From Leucobacter muris (GTDB lineage: Bacteria; Actinomycetota; Actinomycetes; Actinomycetales; Microbacteriaceae), in assembly GCF_004028235.1 (NCBI RefSeq), contig NZ_CP035037.1:1922001-1986000 (forward strand): DNA of 64,000 nt, in the 5' to 3' direction. Of the stretch, positions 39,479-55,897 are shown piece after piece; position 1 is the first letter of the stretch, and the number at the start of each line of letters is the position of its first letter. The translations under genes were made by a program, and so were the position numbers. The notes under the pieces are model-generated. The model ran no database searches. It worked only from the letters and a program-made list of their open reading frames with translations, and was not told the origin of the DNA.

Positions 39479-42369
39479 CGGCTCTGCACCTCCTCTTCCT
39501 CGAATGATGCGGTCTCGGCTTCCTCGTGCTCATCGATCTCGGCGCCGAGGCTGCGGAGCACATCGAGGATCAGGCCGAACACCACGAGGTACACGCCGAC
39601 GTCGAAGAGCGTCGACGTGACGAGGGACACCACTCCGAAGGGGCCGAGGTCGACGTCGACCCAGGCCGAGGCCAGGGCCGACTGGCCGAAGAACATCGGG
39701 AGCAGCGCCATCGACACGGCGAGGGCGAGGCCCGTGCCGAGGATGCGACCGGCATCGAGCGGCACCGTCGCGCCGAGCTCGTAGCGCCCGCCCGCGAGAT
39801 AGCGCGCCACGAGGGCGAGCCCAGCCACGAGGCCGCCCGCAAAACCGCCGCCCGGGGTGTTGTGCCCCGTCAGCAGCAGGTAGATCGAGAGGATAATGAG
39901 GCCGTGGAAGACGAGTCTCACGACGACCTCGAGCAGGATCGACCGGTGGGCCGGATCGAGGTGGCGGCCCGCGAGCAGCCACGCGACGCGACGCGCCGGA
40001 TGATCCGGATCGGCGACGTGCATGAGGTGGGCTCGCGCCTCGGAACGCGCGGCGCGGCGCGTCAGTTTGGGACGCAGATCGGCGCGGGTGCGCAGGAAGA
40101 CGAGCGAGGCGACGCCGGTCGCAGCGGCGAGGATCACGGAGAGCTCGCCCATCGTGTCCCAGCCGCGGATGTCGACGAGCATCACGTTCACGGCGTTGTA
40201 GCCGTGCCCGCCGGCCGCGGCGAGGCCGGGGATCTGCAGCGAGATCGGCTCGGCGATGCGCGAGCCGAGCGCGACGACGGCGAAGGCGCCGATCACGAGC
40301 CCCACCGCGACACCGATGGTCACACGGATCCAGCGCACCCTGCGGCTGGACGCCGAACCCATGCGCTGCGGCAGGCGGCGGATCACCAGCACGAAGGCGA
40401 TCAGCGTGACCGTCTCGACGAGCGCCTGCGTGAGGGCGAGGTCGGGGGCGCCGTGCATGGCGAAGATCGCGGCCATGCCGTACCCGGTGACGCCCACCAG
40501 CACGACCGATTGGAAACGGGTGCGGGCGCGCAGCGAGAAGATCGCGGCCACGATCATGATGATCGCGATGGGCACCTGAACGGGCGAGCTCATCAGCTCG
40601 ATCTCCGCGGGCCACTCCCCCGTCACGAGCAGCGTGCCGCCGAGGGCGCCGACCATCACGATGAGGATCACCGCGAGGTAGAACGGCAGCGATCCGCGCT
40701 GCGTGATCGCGGTGATCCGCACCGCGGCCGTGTCGAGCCAGTGGGTGATCACCCAGTAGGCGTGCGACGCCGAGAAGCGCTCGGGCAGCGCCGGGATGAC
40801 CGCCCTCATACGCGACAGCAGCATCGCGAGCACGCTGCCGAGCAGCAGCACCGCGGCCGAAGCCGCGAGCGGCAGGGTGAACCCGTGCCACAGCGCGAGG
40901 TGCTCGGGGTGCTCGGTCGCGTGCGGCACCGTGGCCTGCAGCAGCGGATCGATCGGCGACGCGAGCAGCCCGCCGGCGAGTGCCAGCAGCGCGAACGCCG
41001 CGGGTGCCACGAAGAGCACGGGGGCCGGGCGGTGCACGATCGAGCACTCGCTGGTTCCCGGTTTGTCGGCGAACGCCCCCCAGAGGAAGCGGCCCATGTA
41101 GGCGACGGTGAGCACGCTGCCCACCAGGGCGACGAAGAAGGCGAAGTACGCGAGGGGTTCCGACTCGCCGATGCGCAGCAGCTCGGTGAAGGCCGACTCC
41201 TTCGCGACGAAGCCGATGAACGGCGGCGCGCCGGCCATGGAGGCCGCGGCCGCGATGGTGAGCACCGCGAGGACGGGCATACGACGGCTGAGGCCGCAGA
41301 GCTTGCGCAGGTCGCGGGTGCCGGTGGAGTGGTCGATGATGCCCACGGCGAGGAACAGCGGGGCCTTCGCGACCGCGTGCGCGAAGAGCAGCGCGAAGCC
41401 TGCGTAGGAGGCGCGCGGATCGCCGACGCCGAACACCATGACGAGCAGGCCGAGTTGGCTGACCGTGCCGTGGGCCACGATCAGCTTGATGTCGAACTGC
41501 TTGAGCGCGCGGATGCCGCCGTTGATCATCGTGACCGCGCCGAGGATCACGAGCGTCTCGCGGTAGCCGGGCACGTCGCTGAAGCCGGGGCCGATGCGCG
41601 CGATCAGGTAGATGCCGGCCTTCACCATCGCTGCCGCGTGCAGGTACGCGCTGACCGGCGTGGGCGCTGCCATCGCGCCCGGCAACCAGAAGTGGAAGGG
41701 GAAGATCGCCGATTTCGAGAGCGCGCCCACGAGCAGCAGATAGACGGCGGTCGTCGCGACGGCCCCCTGGGGCGGGTCGGCGACGATCTCGGACAGCAGC
41801 GGCGTGCCCGCCTGCTGCGCGAGCAGCACGAAGCCGACCAGCATGGCGAGCCCGCCGAGCGTCGTCACCATGAGGGCCTGCAGCGACGCCGCGTTGGCCG
41901 TGCGCAGACGCGTCGCGTGACCGATGAGCAGGAAGGAGAACACCGTGGTGCCCTCCCAGAAGATGAAGAGCAGGTAGATGTCGTCGGCCAGCACGAGCCC
42001 GAGCATCGAAGTCGCGAAGCCCATGAAGACCCCGGCGAAGCGCGCGAGACCCTGCTCGCCGTCCTCGAAGTAGCTCGCGCAGTAGAGCAGCACCAGGGCG
42101 CCGGCCCCCGTCACCAGCAGGGCGAAGAGCGCCGAGACCGAGTCGAGTCGCAGCGTGATGCTCAAGTCGAGCTGCGGCACCCACTGCACCGTCTCGACGA
42201 GCGCCTCGCCCGAGAACACGGGCTGCGAGATCCAGAGCAGCACCGCAAAGACGCCCGTGACCAGGATGGCGAGGGCCACGAAGGTGCGTCGCCCGAAACG
42301 ACGGACGATCGGGTGGGCGATGACGGCGCTGAGAGCGAGGAGGAGCAGCATGCTCGTCATCGCTCCCAT
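39475..42369 (-). CDS. mnhA: Mrp antiporter subunit A-B fusion
   Basis: 964 residues, the largest Mrp subunit, homologous to NuoL. About 20 helices; key stretches include FIFWEGTTVFSFLLIGHATR, GALSKSAIFPFHFWLPGAM (channel Lys), AHAVAKAPLFLAVGIIDH and GAPDLALTQALVET. The last 130 residues or so are a full MnhB domain (HRSILLEVVVRLVFHG, GHNTPGGGFAGGLVAGLALV), so no separate mnhB exists. The ATG at 42369 was chosen as the first Met before MGAMTSMLLLL; 42360 or 42351 are possible. A TAGAAT at 42415-42410 is a likely -10 for the operon. Confidence 0.93.
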   Translation of the reverse strand: MGAMTSMLLLLALSAVIAHPIVRRFGRRTFVALAILVTGVFAVLLWISQPVFSGEALVETVQWVPQLDLSITLRLDSVSALFALLVTGAGALVLLYCASYFEDGEQGLARFAGVFMGFATSMLGLVLADDIYLLFIFWEGTTVFSFLLIGHATRLRTANAASLQALMVTTLGGLAMLVGFVLLAQQAGTPLLSEIVADPPQGAVATTAVYLLLVGALSKSAIFPFHFWLPGAMAAPTPVSAYLHAAAMVKAGIYLIARIGPGFSDVPGYRETLVILGAVTMINGGIRALKQFDIKLIVAHGTVSQLGLLVMVFGVGDPRASYAGFALLFAHAVAKAPLFLAVGIIDHSTGTRDLRKLCGLSRRMPVLAVLTIAAAASMAGAPPFIGFVAKESAFTELLRIGESEPLAYFAFFVALVGSVLTVAYMGRFLWGAFADKPGTSECSIVHRPAPVLFVAPAAFALLALAGGLLASPIDPLLQATVPHATEHPEHLALWHGFTLPLAASAAVLLLGSVLAMLLSRMRAVIPALPERFSASHAYWVITHWLDTAAVRITAITQRGSLPFYLAVILIVMVGALGGTLLVTGEWPAEIELMSSPVQVPIAIIMIVAAIFSLRARTRFQSVVLVGVTGYGMAAIFAMHGAPDLALTQALVETVTLIAFVLVIRRLPQRMGSASSRRVRWIRVTIGVAVGLVIGAFAVVALGSRIAEPISLQIPGLAAAGGHGYNAVNVMLVDIRGWDTMGELSVILAAATGVASLVFLRTRADLRPKLTRRAARSEARAHLMHVADPDHPARRVAWLLAGRHLDPAHRSILLEVVVRLVFHGLIILSIYLLLTGHNTPGGGFAGGLVAGLALVARYLAGGRYELGATVPLDAGRILGTGLALAVSMALLPMFFGQSALASAWVDVDLGPFGVVSLVTSTLFDVGVYLVVFGLILDVLRSLGAEIDEHEEAETASFEEEEVQSR

Positions 42370-42409
42370 AGGCGGCCTGCTTCCGTCACGTCGGTCGTCT
42401 CGTCGATCC

Positions 42410-42415
42410 ATTCTA
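42410..42415 (-). promoter_or_regulatory. Candidate -10 (TAGAAT) of the Mrp operon
   Basis: TAGAAT on the minus strand lies 40 nt before the mnhA start codon. No obvious -35 at 17 nt. Confidence 0.4.
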
Positions 42416-42489
42416 TCGGAACCGAAGGCTCGGCTCCTGATAGCGCCGGGGCCCGGGCGCGGCGTCGACGGCCACCCCGAAAACGCGAA

Positions 42490-42535
42490 AAGCCCTGATG
42501 ATTCCGCCGTCTCTGGCGAGCTCATCAGGGCTTTC
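42490..42535 (-). terminator. rRNA operon terminator
   Basis: AAAGCCCTGATGA (42490-42502) and 42523-42535 form a 13-bp perfect stem, followed on the minus strand by TTTTCGCGTTTT. It lies about 10 nt past the 5S 3' end. Confidence 0.85.
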
Positions 42536-42545
42536 CTGAAAAGGT

Positions 42546-42664
42546 GTCCGGCGGTGTCCTACTCTCCCACGAGGTCCCCCTCGCAGTACCATCGGCGCTG
42601 TCAGTCTTAGCTTCCGGGTTCGGAATGTGACCGGGCGTTTCCCTGACGCTATGGCCGCCGTAAC
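42546..42664 (-). rRNA. rrf: 5S ribosomal RNA
   Basis: About 119 nt. Read on the minus strand it opens GTTACGGCGGCCATAGCGTC and ends CACCGCCGGACA, which pair as helix I. The conserved loop CCCGGTCACATTCCGAACCC is present. Ends are judged by eye, ±3 nt. Confidence 0.95.
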
Positions 42665-42825
42665 TCTATCAACATGTCGACACAACCCCACCCCGGAGTG
42701 ATACTCGGGGCGTGTGTGGGGGTTGCGGGCCGTCTGTTGGGAACCACAAAGTGGACGCGATACATCGTTACGTTAATTGCTTACTTCCGCTCACACCATC
42801 CGGGAACCGGATGCTGCTGCGGGGT
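42665..42825 (-). other. 23S-5S internal transcribed spacer
   Basis: About 160 nt with no tRNA gene. It contains AT-rich processing-type sequence near 42760-42780 only. Confidence 0.7.
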
Positions 42826-47938
<5,113 letters not shown>

Positions 47939-48100
47939 AAAAAACAATGCAGACCAGCCACCGGAATAAGGCAACCAGCTGCGAGTTTGACCTGACAACA
48001 GACCATCATTACTGACAATCTCGTTATCCAAAAAAGGAATCTCCAACACCAACCAAAACAGCCGATGCCGGGGATAAATAATTGGCATATGACAATCAAG

Positions 48101-48126
48101 TGCACACTATTGAGTTCTCAAAGACC
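48101..48126 (-). promoter_or_regulatory. rRNA leader boxA/processing element
   Basis: The minus strand reads GGTCTTTGAGAACTCAATAG then TGTGC, the stereotyped actinobacterial pre-16S leader used for antitermination and RNase III processing. It lies about 165 nt before the mature 16S 5' end. Confidence 0.65.
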
Positions 48127-48184
48127 AGACACCACCCGTACCAGCCAAAGCCTTCCGAACAGCAACCTGTCTAAGCTAGCACAT

Positions 48185-48213
48185 ATTCTGTGCCCGCTGC
48201 GCATTAGTTTGAA
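48185..48213 (-). promoter_or_regulatory. Candidate rRNA operon promoter
   Basis: Minus strand TTCAAA (48213-48208) and CAGAAT (48190-48185) are 17 nt apart, each a 4/6 match to the sigma-70-type consensus, upstream of the leader element. The remaining space up to tgt at 48585 shows no gene. Confidence 0.4.
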
Positions 48214-48584
48214 CCGAACCGCTCTGCGGCCCGGCTTCGTTGCGCTGACAAGGGAATACATTACGCAGATCCAGGAGCCCCCGCAACACGCGACCGTTTC
48301 CCGGGCGTGTCGCCGCATGATTCCGCGGATTCACCTCTTCGCCACCTGCTCGACGCCCGGCACCGCTACGCCCCGCACTGGCCCGATATCGGCTGTTTCC
48401 CGTTCACTGCGCCGGTTTCCCGGGCGCGCCGCGACGACCGGCCGGGTGCGGTCTACAGGTTGACGGGCGCACACCCCTGCTCGGGCGCTCCCCGATCTTC
48501 GACACCGACCGCGAGCGCTCGACCCCTTCCTCGCCATACCCCCTCGTCGTGTTCCGACCCCTCTGTCACCGCTCCCCTGCTTAG

Positions 48585-49922
<1,338 letters not shown>

Positions 49923-50057
49923 TCGAACCGACCGCCGCGCATGCCGCGGCGGCGGCGGCAGCGGCGCGGCGCGACGGGCAGTCGGGCGCGCGGGGTCGCC
50001 GCCGACGACCAGGGCCCCGAGCGCGCCGACCCGGCGGCTCGTCCGGCAGTGCGTCCG

Positions 50058-50798
50058 CTACGCGGCGGTGCCGCGTTCCTCGGCGGCGCGAACGGCGCGG
50101 ATCACGCGCGTCGTCACCGGCAGCAGCACGATCTCGGCGAGCACCTTCACCACGTAGCCGAGCACGATGTACATCACGAAGTCGAGGCCGGTGATGATGC
50201 CGGCGAACGCGATGGTGCAGAACAGCAGCGTGTCGATCAGCTGACCGACGAGGGTCGAGCCGATGAGGCGGGTGCGCAGGAACCGGCCCGAGGTGCGCCG
50301 GCGCATGCGATCCAGCACCCACGCGTTCATCAGCTGCCCCGCGAGGAACGCGACCAGGCTCGCGGCCACGATGCGCGGCACGAAGCCGAGCACCGCGGCG
50401 AAGGCCTCCTGGTTCTCCCAGCCGTCGGCTGGCGGCGACACCTGCACGGCGAGGATCGTGAGCGACGCGACCAGGGCGAGCCCGAACGCCGTGAGGATCG
50501 CGCGGCGCGAGGCCTTCAGCCCGTAGACCTCGGCGAGCACGTCGCCCAGGATGTAGGCGAGCGGGAAGAGGAACACGCCGCCGTCGAACACGAGCGGCAG
50601 CGAGAACTCTCCGAAGGGGATCGCGCCGAACGCGATCGGCTTGACCGCAACCACGTTCGAGATGAGCAGGATGCCCACGAAGATCGCCGAGATCAGCGCG
50701 TAGCGCCCTCCCGCCGAGGCGGCGCGTGCGCCGGGCGTGAGGTACTTCGACGGATCCTCGGTTCCCTGTACGGCGTTCATCTGCTGCGTCTCACTCAT
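50058..50798 (-). CDS. Queuosine precursor transporter (YhhQ/VUT family)
   Basis: 246 residues, about six to seven helices. Family stretches: LISAIFVGILLISNVVAVKP, VFDGGVFLFPLAYILGDVLAEVYG, and RIVAASLVAFLAGQLMNAWVL, with GSTLVGQLIDTLLFCTIAFAG later. In E. coli YhhQ imports preQ0/preQ1 (or related queuosine precursors). No queuosine biosynthesis genes are visible here, so salvage is inferred. The ATG at 50798 overlaps the flavoprotein gene by 8 nt, in an operon with gltX. Confidence 0.9.
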   Translation of the reverse strand: MSETQQMNAVQGTEDPSKYLTPGARAASAGGRYALISAIFVGILLISNVVAVKPIAFGAIPFGEFSLPLVFDGGVFLFPLAYILGDVLAEVYGLKASRRAILTAFGLALVASLTILAVQVSPPADGWENQEAFAAVLGFVPRIVAASLVAFLAGQLMNAWVLDRMRRRTSGRFLRTRLIGSTLVGQLIDTLLFCTIAFAGIITGLDFVMYIVLGYVVKVLAEIVLLPVTTRVIRAVRAAEERGTAA

Positions 50799-51846
50799 CG
50801 ATCATTCCCACCCCGAGCATGCCTCGGATCATATCCATGTTCAACTTGGCCGCCACGCGGGCGCCGTTGCCGGCCGCGATGATCAGCTGCTGCGGCCCGG
50901 GCGGCACGATGTCTCCCACCGCGTACACGCCGCGCACCGAGGTCTCGCCGCGCTCGTCGACCACCACGAGCCCCCAGTCGTCGCGCTCGATCTCGAGCTC
51001 GCCCATGAACTCGACCGGAGCGTGCCAGCGCGGCCGCACGAAACCGCCGACGCGGGGAACGACCTCGCCGTCGGCGAGCCGCACCCCCGTCATCTCGGCC
51101 TTCTCGCCCACGATGTCGTCGATCGCGCGTCGCTCGACCCGCACCCCGATGGAGGCGAGCTGCGCCTCCTGCTCGGGGCGCAGGGTGTCGGCGCCGTTCG
51201 TGAAGACGATCAGGTCTGAGCTGAATCGGCTGATGAGCAGGGCGCGGGCGAAGAGATCGCTCGTCTCACCGATCAGCACGAGCGGCTTGTCGGTCTTCTC
51301 GAAGCCGTCGCACTCGACGCAGCTGTGCAGGGCCGTGCCGTAGTAGGCGCGGATCATGGGAAGCGCCGGCAGATCCTCGGTGAGCCCCGCGGCGATGAGC
51401 ACGCGACGCGCGACGTACTCGACATCGGCGGCGCCGCGGATGCCGGTGCCCCTCACGCGGAAGCCGATGCCGTCGGGGAATCCCGCCGTGATCGCTTCGT
51501 CGGCGGAGAGCGGGATCACCTCGCGCGTCATCGCCTGCGAGAAGACGGCCGTGGGGTACGCCTCGAACTCCTCGCGGCCGAGCCGACGCAGTTCGAGCGG
51601 CGACGCGCCGTCACGGGTGAGGAAGCCGTGGGACTGCAGTGTGGCCGAGTGCCGCGGGCGGTTCGAGTCGAGGATCGCGATGCGCCGATTGGCGCGTACG
51701 AGCTGCAGCCCGGCCGAGAGCCCGGCGGGGCCGCCACCGATGATCGCGACGCCGACGCGGTTCACCCCGTCGTCGGGCTCGTCGGCGAGCTCGCCCGTCC
51801 GGGAGCCCGTCGGCTCGAAAGGCTTCGACTGCTGGCCGGCCGACAC
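50791..51846 (-). CDS. Thioredoxin-reductase-like FAD/NAD(P) oxidoreductase
   Basis: 351 residues. N-terminal FAD fold VAIIGGGPAGLSAGLQLVRA (near 32-51); redox-active CxxC in HSCVECDGFE (near 164-173), the place of CATCDG in thioredoxin reductase; second nucleotide site around VLIGETSDLFARAL, which departs from the usual GxGxxA NADPH fingerprint; and the C-terminal FAD motif VYAVGDIVPPGPQQ. It therefore belongs to the low-molecular-weight thioredoxin reductase family but is probably not the main one. The disulfide partner is unknown. GTG start at 51846, 2 nt after the gltX stop; no thioredoxin gene is adjacent. Confidence 0.85.
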   Translation of the reverse strand: MSAGQQSKPFEPTGSRTGELADEPDDGVNRVGVAIIGGGPAGLSAGLQLVRANRRIAILDSNRPRHSATLQSHGFLTRDGASPLELRRLGREEFEAYPTAVFSQAMTREVIPLSADEAITAGFPDGIGFRVRGTGIRGAADVEYVARRVLIAAGLTEDLPALPMIRAYYGTALHSCVECDGFEKTDKPLVLIGETSDLFARALLISRFSSDLIVFTNGADTLRPEQEAQLASIGVRVERRAIDDIVGEKAEMTGVRLADGEVVPRVGGFVRPRWHAPVEFMGELEIERDDWGLVVVDERGETSVRGVYAVGDIVPPGPQQLIIAAGNGARVAAKLNMDMIRGMLGVGMIDE

Positions 51847-51848
51847 TG

Positions 51849-53375
51849 CTACCCCCGATCCGCGAGCTGCGCCTCGAGCCGCAGCAGGCGCGCGAACGAC
51901 TCGTCGCGGCCCAGCAGCTCGAACGACTCGAAGAGCGGCGGGGAGACTCGGCGGCCGGACGCAGCGACGCGCAGCGGCCCGAAGGCGAGGCGCGGTTTGA
52001 GGCCGAGCCCGTCGATGAGGGCGGCCTGCAGCGCGGCCTGGATGCGCTCGGTCTGCCACTCGGTCTCGGGCACGGCCTCGAGCGCCGAGATGCTCGCGGC
52101 GAGCACCTGCGGGGCGTCGTCCTTGAGCGACTTCAGCGCGTCGTCCTCGTAGACGAGGGCGTCGGCGGAGGTGAACAGGAAGCCCATGAGACCCACCACG
52201 TCGGAGAGCACGGTGATGCGGCTCTGCACGAGCGGCACCGCGCGGCGCACCACGTCGAGCTGCTGCTCACCGGGCTCGACCGGCAGCGCGCCGCCCGCGA
52301 TCAGGTAGGGCAGGATGCGCGACTCGAAGTCGCTCTCGGAGAGGAGACGGATGTGGTCGGCGTTGATCGCGTCGGCCTTCTTCTGGTCGAAGCGGGCCGG
52401 GTTCGGGTTGACGTCTGCGACGTCGAACGCCGCCACCATCTCGTCGCGCGAGAACACGTCGCGATCCGGGGCCAGCGACCAGCCGAGCAGCGACAGGTAG
52501 TTGAGCAGCCCCTCGGGGATGAAGCCGCGCGAGCGGTGGTGGAGCAGGTTCGACTCGGGGTCGCGCTTCGACAGCTTCTTGTTGCCCTCCCCCATGACGT
52601 AGGGCAGGTGGCCGAACTGCGGGATCGCCTGTTCGATGCCGAGGTCGACGAGCGCGCCGTGCAGCGCGATCTGACGCGGTGTCGACGAGAGCAGATCTTC
52701 GCCGCGCAGCACGTGGGTGATGCCCATGAGCGCGTCGTCGACCGGGTTGACGAGCGTGTACAGCGGAGCTCCGTTGGGGCGCACGACCACGAAGTCGATC
52801 GTCGACCCGGCGGGGAACGAGATGTCGCCGCGCACGAGGTCGGTGAACGAGAGGTCGGTGTCGGGCACGCGGAAGCGCAGCGCGGGCTGGCGGCCCTCGG
52901 CGCGGAACGCCTCGCGCTGCTCGACGGTGAGGTCGCGATCGTAGTTGTCGTAGCCGAGCTGCTTCGGGCGGCCGGCGGCCTCGTTGCGGGCGTCGATCTC
53001 GTCGGCGGTCGAGTAGCTCTCGTAGAGGTAGCCGGCCTCGGTGAGGCGGGCGATCACGTCCTGGTAGATCTCACCGCGCTGCGACTGGCGGTAGGGCCCG
53101 TGGGGGCCGCCCACGTCGATGCCCTCGTCCCAGTCGAGGCCGAGCCAGCGCAGGGAGTCGAGGATCTGCGCGTAGCTCTCCTCGCTGTCGCGCGCCGCGT
53201 CGGTGTCTTCGATGCGGAACACGAAGGTGCCGCCCGTGTGCCGGGCGTACGCCCAGTTGAAGAGGGCGGTGCGCACCATGCCGACGTGCGGGGTGCCCGT
53301 CGGGGACGGGCAGAAGCGCACGCGCACGTCGCTGCCGGTTGCGGTGGAGAACTGGGAAACGCTGCTCGTAGACAT
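51849..53375 (-). CDS. gltX: Glutamyl-tRNA synthetase
   Basis: Class I aminoacyl-tRNA synthetase, 508 residues. The HIGH-type motif is [10 protein letters not shown] (near residue 24) and the KMSKS-type motif is KLSKRDPES (near 270). Further on are [12 protein letters not shown] and [11 protein letters not shown]. In bacteria without GlnRS it also charges tRNA-Gln for GatCAB. The ATG at 53375 is preferred over 53384, because TAGAAT lies 7 nt before it and overlaps the upstream ATG, pointing to a leaderless transcript. Confidence 0.96.
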   Translation of the reverse strand: MSTSSVSQFSTATGSDVRVRFCPSPTGTPHVGMVRTALFNWAYARHTGGTFVFRIEDTDAARDSEESYAQILDSLRWLGLDWDEGIDVGGPHGPYRQSQRGEIYQDVIARLTEAGYLYESYSTADEIDARNEAAGRPKQLGYDNYDRDLTVEQREAFRAEGRQPALRFRVPDTDLSFTDLVRGDISFPAGSTIDFVVVRPNGAPLYTLVNPVDDALMGITHVLRGEDLLSSTPRQIALHGALVDLGIEQAIPQFGHLPYVMGEGNKKLSKRDPESNLLHHRSRGFIPEGLLNYLSLLGWSLAPDRDVFSRDEMVAAFDVADVNPNPARFDQKKADAINADHIRLLSESDFESRILPYLIAGGALPVEPGEQQLDVVRRAVPLVQSRITVLSDVVGLMGFLFTSADALVYEDDALKSLKDDAPQVLAASISALEAVPETEWQTERIQAALQAALIDGLGLKPRLAFGPLRVAASGRRVSPPLFESFELLGRDESFARLLRLEAQLADRG

Positions 53376-53382
53376 CGTCTCC

Positions 53383-53388
53383 ATTCTA
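53383..53388 (-). promoter_or_regulatory. Leaderless -10 (TAGAAT) of gltX operon
   Basis: TAGAAT, 7 nt before the chosen gltX ATG. It also contains the A and T of the alternative upstream ATG, which argues against that start. Confidence 0.55.
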
Positions 53389-53437
53389 GTGCCCGAGCGG
53401 CGGCGAAGAGGCGATCGCGCGCGCCCTCGTCGCGCTC

Positions 53438-53504
53438 CCGCACCGATCGACGTGAGAGCACCCCGATTCCGAGAGCATCGGTGCTTGAGCGTCGATCGGT
53501 GCGG
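53438..53504. terminator. 15-bp perfect inverted repeat with nested stem
   Basis: CCGCACCGATCGACG (53438-53452) and 53490-53504 pair exactly; the 37-nt loop holds a smaller AGCACC/GGTGCT stem. It lies between the MFS stop and the gltX promoter and probably ends the LysR-MFS transcript. Confidence 0.65.
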
Positions 53505-53593
53505 TTACGGTGTTGCGGAACCACGGGGAGACGGCGGAACGGCGGCCCGACGGGAGCAGGGCGGAACGGAGGGAGAGCGGGCAGCGCCGGGGC

Positions 53594-54920
53594 TCAGCGG
53601 CGCACCCACAGCATCGCGAGCGCGCCGAGCGCCAGCAGGCCCCCGCTCACGAGCGCGAGGAACGAGAAGTCGCCGATCGCGAACACGACGCCCGAGAGGG
53701 CTCCGGCGATCGCGCCCGCGGCGCTCATGATCGTGTCGGATCGCCCCTGCCAGCGGGGCCGGTCGGCCGACGGCGTGACCTCGGTGAGCAGCGCTGCGCC
53801 CGCCACCGTGATGGCGCCCCAGCCGAGACCGAGCAGCACGAGCGCGATCTGCACGAGGGCGTGCGACGGACCCGCGAAGTAGGCGAGGGCAACGGCGCCG
53901 AGCAGCATGGCCCAGCCGATCCCGATCACCTGCAGTCGCCCGATGCGACCCGCGAGCACCCCGAACACGGGCGAGAGGGCGTACATGCCGGCGATGTGCA
54001 GGCTGAGGGTCACGCCCACGAGATGCGGTGTGCCCTCGTGGTGCATGAGGTGCAGCGGCGTCATCGCCATGATCGCCACCATGATGGCCCGGGCCATCGC
54101 GATCATGAAGACGGTGAGCACCTGGGGGCGGTTCGAGCGCGGGGCGGATCGGGATCCGGCTCCAGCCCCTCCCAGTGCCGGCCCGGGGCGCTCCGTCGAC
54201 GACGACCGCGGTCGCGCCGCCGCTCTCGACGGGCGCGGCCGGCACCGTCGGCACGCTGTCGGTCTCGGGCGGCAGCCGGCGCGCGGTGAGCAGCGGATCC
54301 GGTCGCAGGCCGAACCAGTTGACGAGCACCGCGAGGACCTGCGCGACGAACGGGAACGCGAACACCCCCGCGAGCGGGGTGATGCCGAGCGCCTCCCCCA
54401 CGACTGCCCCCGGGCCCATCAGGTTCGGGCCCACGACGGCGCCGACGGTGATGGCCCACGCCACGAGCGACAGGTCGCGCGCGCGGTTCTTCGGCAGCGC
54501 CAGATCGGTCGCGGCGAAGCGCGACATCAGCTGCACCGAGCTCGCAACGCCGAGCATGGCGATGCCCACCGCAAGCAGCCACCACTGGTCGACCACGGTC
54601 GAGTAGATCGCGACGACCGCTCCCAGCATCGCGATCGCGCTGCCGGTGACGAGCGCACGGCGACGTCCGTGGCGGGCCGCCACCCGGGCGAGCGGGATGC
54701 CGGCGACGGCGGCGCCCGCGTTGAACATGGCCGAGCCGAGCCCCGAGATCGCGTCGTTGCCGCTCACCTCTGCGAGCAGCAGCGCGCCCACCGAGAGCGA
54801 GGCGCCGACTCCGAGCCCGCCGAGGATCGTGGCCGCCGCCAGCACGGCGACGGTGCGGCGCTGCAGGCGCCCTCCCCGTTGCAACTCGTCGGTTTCGAGG
54901 GTCAGAGAGGCGGCGTTCAC
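53594..54920 (-). pseudogene. MFS transporter with apparent single-base frameshift
   Basis: From the GTG at 54920 (GTGA overlap with the LysR stop) one frame encodes six helices, through ATILGGLGVGASLSVGALLL, the DRxGRR-like ARVAARHGRRRALVTG, and NWFGLRPDPLL. Near 54150-54180 the MFS similarity moves to another frame, which encodes SNRPQVLTVFMIAMARAIMV and six further helices, to the stop at 53594. The total of 1327 nt is one base over a multiple of three. The switch falls in the G/C-rich central loop, so it could be a true indel or a sequencing error. If repaired the product is about 441 residues, substrate unknown. Confidence 0.75.
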
Positions 54921-55867
54921 GCGACGGGCTCCAGCCCCCAGCACGAGCCGTCGACGCTCGCGAGCAGCCGCTTCGCGAGACGCACCTGGGGGCTCTCGTT
55001 CGCGGTGACCATGGAGACGATGCCGATCGTGCGGTAGCGGGGCGGGTCGAGCCGCAGCGCGTGCGCGTCGTCGGGCAGGGTGCGGGCCGCGGCGAGTGCG
55101 AGCCCCGGCACGAGGGCGACGGCACCCCCAGCCGCGGCCATCGCGAGCATCGCGGGCACGTTGTCGGTCTCCTGGATGATGTCGGGCTCGAAGCCGGCCT
55201 CGCCCGCCGCGCTCAGCAGGTGGCCGCGGCACTTCTCGCAGCCTGCGATCCAGTGGTCGGCCGCGAACTCGCCGAGCCTCACCTCGTCGCTGCCGGCGGC
55301 GCGGTCGTCGGAGGCCACGAGTCGCACCTCCTCGCGCCACAGCGGCAGGAAGGCGCTGCCAGCGGGAAGCTCGGCGGCTCCCTCGTAGTCGAAGATGAGG
55401 GCGCAGTCGACCTCGCCGTCGCGCAGCATCGCGGTCGCGGCGGGGGGCTCGGCCTCGCGGTACTGCAGGGCGACATCGGGGGCCTCGACCGCGAGCTCGC
55501 GCATCAGCGCCGGCACGAGCGTGGCGCTCGCGCTCGGGAAGCCGACCATGCGCAGCGTGCCCGCCCGCTCCCCGCGCAGATCGTCGATCGCGGCGAGCGC
55601 GGCGTCGATCTCGGCCACCACGGTGCGACCGTGGTCGGCGAGGATACGGCCGGCCGGGGTGAGGCGGATGCCGCGCCCGCTGCGCTCGATGAGCGGCACG
55701 GCGAGACGCGTCTCGACGCGCTTGATGCGCTGGCTCACGGCCGGCTGGCTCAGGCCGAGGCTCGCGGCCGCCGCGGTGAGCGAGCCCGTCGTCGCGAGCG
55801 CGTGCAGGATGCGCAACTCGGTCGAGTCGATCGAGCCGAGGGGGTCGGTGGTGCGGAGCGTGGTCAT
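54917..55867 (-). CDS. LysR family transcriptional regulator
   Basis: 316 residues. N-terminal HTH (about 16-75): ILHALATTGSLTAAAASLGL then SQPAVSQRIKRVETRLAVPL, followed by the linker helix and a periplasmic-binding-like effector domain (LRMVGFPSASATLVPALM onward). A Cys pair in WIAGCEKCRGHL within the effector domain is unusual and could be redox- or metal-responsive. It is divergent from the class-V aminotransferase and overlaps the MFS gene, so both are likely targets. ATG at 55867. Confidence 0.9.
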   Translation of the reverse strand: MTTLRTTDPLGSIDSTELRILHALATTGSLTAAAASLGLSQPAVSQRIKRVETRLAVPLIERSGRGIRLTPAGRILADHGRTVVAEIDAALAAIDDLRGERAGTLRMVGFPSASATLVPALMRELAVEAPDVALQYREAEPPAATAMLRDGEVDCALIFDYEGAAELPAGSAFLPLWREEVRLVASDDRAAGSDEVRLGEFAADHWIAGCEKCRGHLLSAAGEAGFEPDIIQETDNVPAMLAMAAAGGAVALVPGLALAAARTLPDDAHALRLDPPRYRTIGIVSMVTANESPQVRLAKRLLASVDGSCWGLEPVA

Positions 55868-55897
55868 GCCATCGATGATACGCCAGCCATAACCGGG

